In this document: positions 13,634-15,147 of the stretch, one piece after another
How positions within the stretch are numbered: position 1 is the stretch's first letter
Layout of the letters: every line of letters starts with the position of its first letter
Source: CBFIHN01 sp965662575
Lineage (GTDB): Bacteria; Pseudomonadota; Gammaproteobacteria; Francisellales; CACEW01
Length of the DNA stretch: 15,147 nt
Reading direction: 5' to 3'
Assembly: GCA_965662575.1 (NCBI GenBank)
Contig: CBFIHN010000041.1
Coordinates: 1-15,147 of the forward strand
Position numbers and translations under genes: made by a program
The notes under the pieces: model-generated
The model's input: only the letters and a program-made list of their open reading frames with translations
Databases searched by the model: none
What the model was told of the DNA's origin: nothing

Positions 13634-15147
13634 ATGCCTGACTATAAAGACACGCTTAATCTGCCAAAAACGCCTTTTGCAATGAAAGCCAACCTTGCTC
13701 AACGTGAGCCTAGCATGCTCAAAGCTTGGCAAGAAAACAAACTCTATCACATCATCCAAAAGCACACCGAAGGCAAACCACCATTTACATTTTTAGATGG
13801 CCCACCCTATGCCAATGGCGATATTCATGTAGGCCATGCACTGAATAAAATTATTAAGGATGCGATTGTTAAATCGAAAATATTAAGCGGCTATCGCGCA
13901 CCGTTTATTCCAACCTGGGACTGCCATGGCTTACCAATTGAACTAAATGTTGAAAAAAAAGTCGGCAAAGTGGGAGTGAAAGTTGATGCAAAAACCTATC
14001 GCGAAAAATGCCGTGAATATGCACAAAAACAAGTGAACAAACAGTGCGAAGATTTTAAACGTCTTGGCGTTTTTGCCAACTGGGAACAGCCTATCCTATC
14101 CATGGATTATCGCTATGAAGCCAATACCATTCGTGCCTTAGCCCACATTGTTGAACAAGGTCATCTGCACAAAGGGGTTAAGCCGGTGCATTGGTGCCCA
14201 GCTTGTGCCTCATCTTTGGCTGAAGCAGAAGTTGAGTACAGAGATAAAGTCTCACCCGCCATTGATGTGCGCTTCCGGTTAACTGATAACAATGACCTTG
14301 CCCAAAAATATCATGCCCCCATTGCTGTGATTATTTGGACAACAACACCCTGGACACTACCGGCTAATCAAGCCATCGCTGTTGGTGAAGATCTTGATTA
14401 TGTCTTAGCCAAAGTTGGGAACGAATACATCATTGTGGCACAAGCACTCTTGAATGATGTCACTGCGCGCGCAGGAAAAGCTGCCGAACCCATTGAAAGC
14501 TTTAAAGGTTCTGACTTAGTTGGCATACGATTGCATCACCCATTCTATGATCGCATCGTACCCATCGTTCTGGGTCACCATGTCACCACCGATACAGGGA
14601 CCGGCTGCGTACACAATGCTGGCGCCCATGGTGAAGATGACTATCGCATCAGTGTTGCTAATAACCTAGAAGTCGAAAACCCAGTGGCTCCAAATGGCTG
14701 CTTTGTTGATAGCTTGCCACTATTTGCTGGCGAGTTTATTTTTAAAGCCAATCCTCATGTTATTGACGTATTAAAAGAAAAAGGCAACTTGTGGCATGAA
14801 ACCACACTGGAGCACAGTTACCCGCATTGCTGGCGTCATAAAACGCCTCTTATCTTTCGCGCAACACCACAGTGGTTTGTCAGCATGGAGCAACAAGGAT
14901 TACGCCAACAAGCTCTGACTGCAATTAAAGAAAACGTTGAGTGGATCCCGGTAAAAGGTGAAGCACGCATTACCACTATGGTTGAAAACCGTCCAGACTG
15001 GTGCCTATCGCGACAACGCACTTGGGGCGTGCCACTACCCTTATTTATCGATCAGCAAACTGGTGACGCTCATCCAGAAACCGTCAGGCTGATGCGAGAA
15101 GTTGCTGACCGTGTCGAGCAACATGGCCTTGACGGCTGGTTTGAGGC
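13634..15147 (+). CDS. ileS: Isoleucyl-tRNA synthetase, N-terminal part (partial)
   Basis: IleRS charges tRNA-Ile. The frame is open from ATG 13634 to the right edge, about 504 codons, roughly half of the usual 930-940. It begins MPDYKDTLNLPKTPF, like gammaproteobacterial IleRS. The Rossmann fold has DGPPYANGDIHVGH (HIGH motif as HVGH, 65-68) and WDCHGLPIE. The editing domain has WTTTPWTLPANQ and H327...D336, matching E. coli His333 and Asp342, but the usual HTAPGHG reads HNAGAHG. The second half of the catalytic domain begins with DWCLSRQRTWGVP (455-467). KMSKS and the anticodon-binding domain lie beyond the window. ileS is not preceded by ribF, its usual neighbour in enterics. There is no ribosome binding site at the start; the leader ORF upstream probably supplies it. 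Confidence 0.97.
   Translation, partial: MPDYKDTLNLPKTPFAMKANLAQREPSMLKAWQENKLYHIIQKHTEGKPPFTFLDGPPYANGDIHVGHALNKIIKDAIVKSKILSGYRAPFIPTWDCHGLPIELNVEKKVGKVGVKVDAKTYREKCREYAQKQVNKQCEDFKRLGVFANWEQPILSMDYRYEANTIRALAHIVEQGHLHKGVKPVHWCPACASSLAEAEVEYRDKVSPAIDVRFRLTDNNDLAQKYHAPIAVIIWTTTPWTLPANQAIAVGEDLDYVLAKVGNEYIIVAQALLNDVTARAGKAAEPIESFKGSDLVGIRLHHPFYDRIVPIVLGHHVTTDTGTGCVHNAGAHGEDDYRISVANNLEVENPVAPNGCFVDSLPLFAGEFIFKANPHVIDVLKEKGNLWHETTLEHSYPHCWRHKTPLIFRATPQWFVSMEQQGLRQQALTAIKENVEWIPVKGEARITTMVENRPDWCLSRQRTWGVPLPLFIDQQTGDAHPETVRLMREVADRVEQHGLDGWFE

Noticed and set aside
13623..13648. TTGACA (13623) and TATAAA (13643) at the ileS start as a promoter
   Set aside because: Spacing is only 14 bases, and the transcript would start inside the ileS coding region.
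13517..13765. 82-codon minus-strand ORF across the ileS start
   Set aside because: It overlaps the ileS N-terminus and the divergent promoter region, and its composition is that of an antisense shadow.

Overview
The window looks like chromosomal core sequence from a gammaproteobacterium of moderate to low GC. It holds RsmJ (a gammaproteobacterial rRNA methyltransferase), bacterial ParC, IleRS and MurJ, a LolCD-type lipoprotein exporter, an RsxB-like ferredoxin and a zinc-type L31. A solitary RsxB and a single LolC-like subunit would fit a lineage outside the enterics (Legionellales-like, for example), but the genus is not resolved. I see no IS element, phage gene, CRISPR array, tRNA or rRNA.

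Layout. At 1-373 (minus) is the 5' part of a secreted protein that runs off the left edge. It is divergent from parC (589-2838, plus). parC meets pyrF tail to tail with a 22-bp overlap. pyrF (minus) is translationally coupled to a small unknown gene (3587-3889), itself preceded by a 12-codon ORF with a good ribosome binding site. Next, 4014-4499 holds a broken gene (signal peptide, two in-frame stops, C-terminal Phe) directly coupled to the end of murJ (4496-6037, minus). A compact divergent promoter region separates murJ from rsxB, lolC and lolD (plus, 6150-8835). perM (8981-10036, plus) overlaps rsmJ (minus) tail to tail. rpmE (10843-11055, plus) has a clear promoter and a strong terminator. 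A two-domain ABC permease (11177-12913, plus) follows without an ATPase or binding protein. A small predicted lipoprotein (minus) is divergent from ileS, which is open at the right edge.

The genes are mostly housekeeping: chromosome decatenation (parC), UMP synthesis (pyrF), peptidoglycan precursor flipping (murJ), lipoprotein sorting (lolC/lolD), redox chemistry (rsxB), and ribosome and translation (rsmJ, rpmE, ileS). No obvious new multi-gene system is present. The most interesting points are regulatory or evolutionary. A 10-codon leader ORF with a strong ribosome binding site lies 7 bases before ileS, which has none of its own. pyrF is clearly of the URA3/UMPS (eukaryote-like) type. A putative outer-membrane protein gene in the murJ operon is decayed. 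The ABC permease is orphaned. ParC has alanine at the main quinolone-contact position. The IleRS editing site has an altered HTAPGHG motif.
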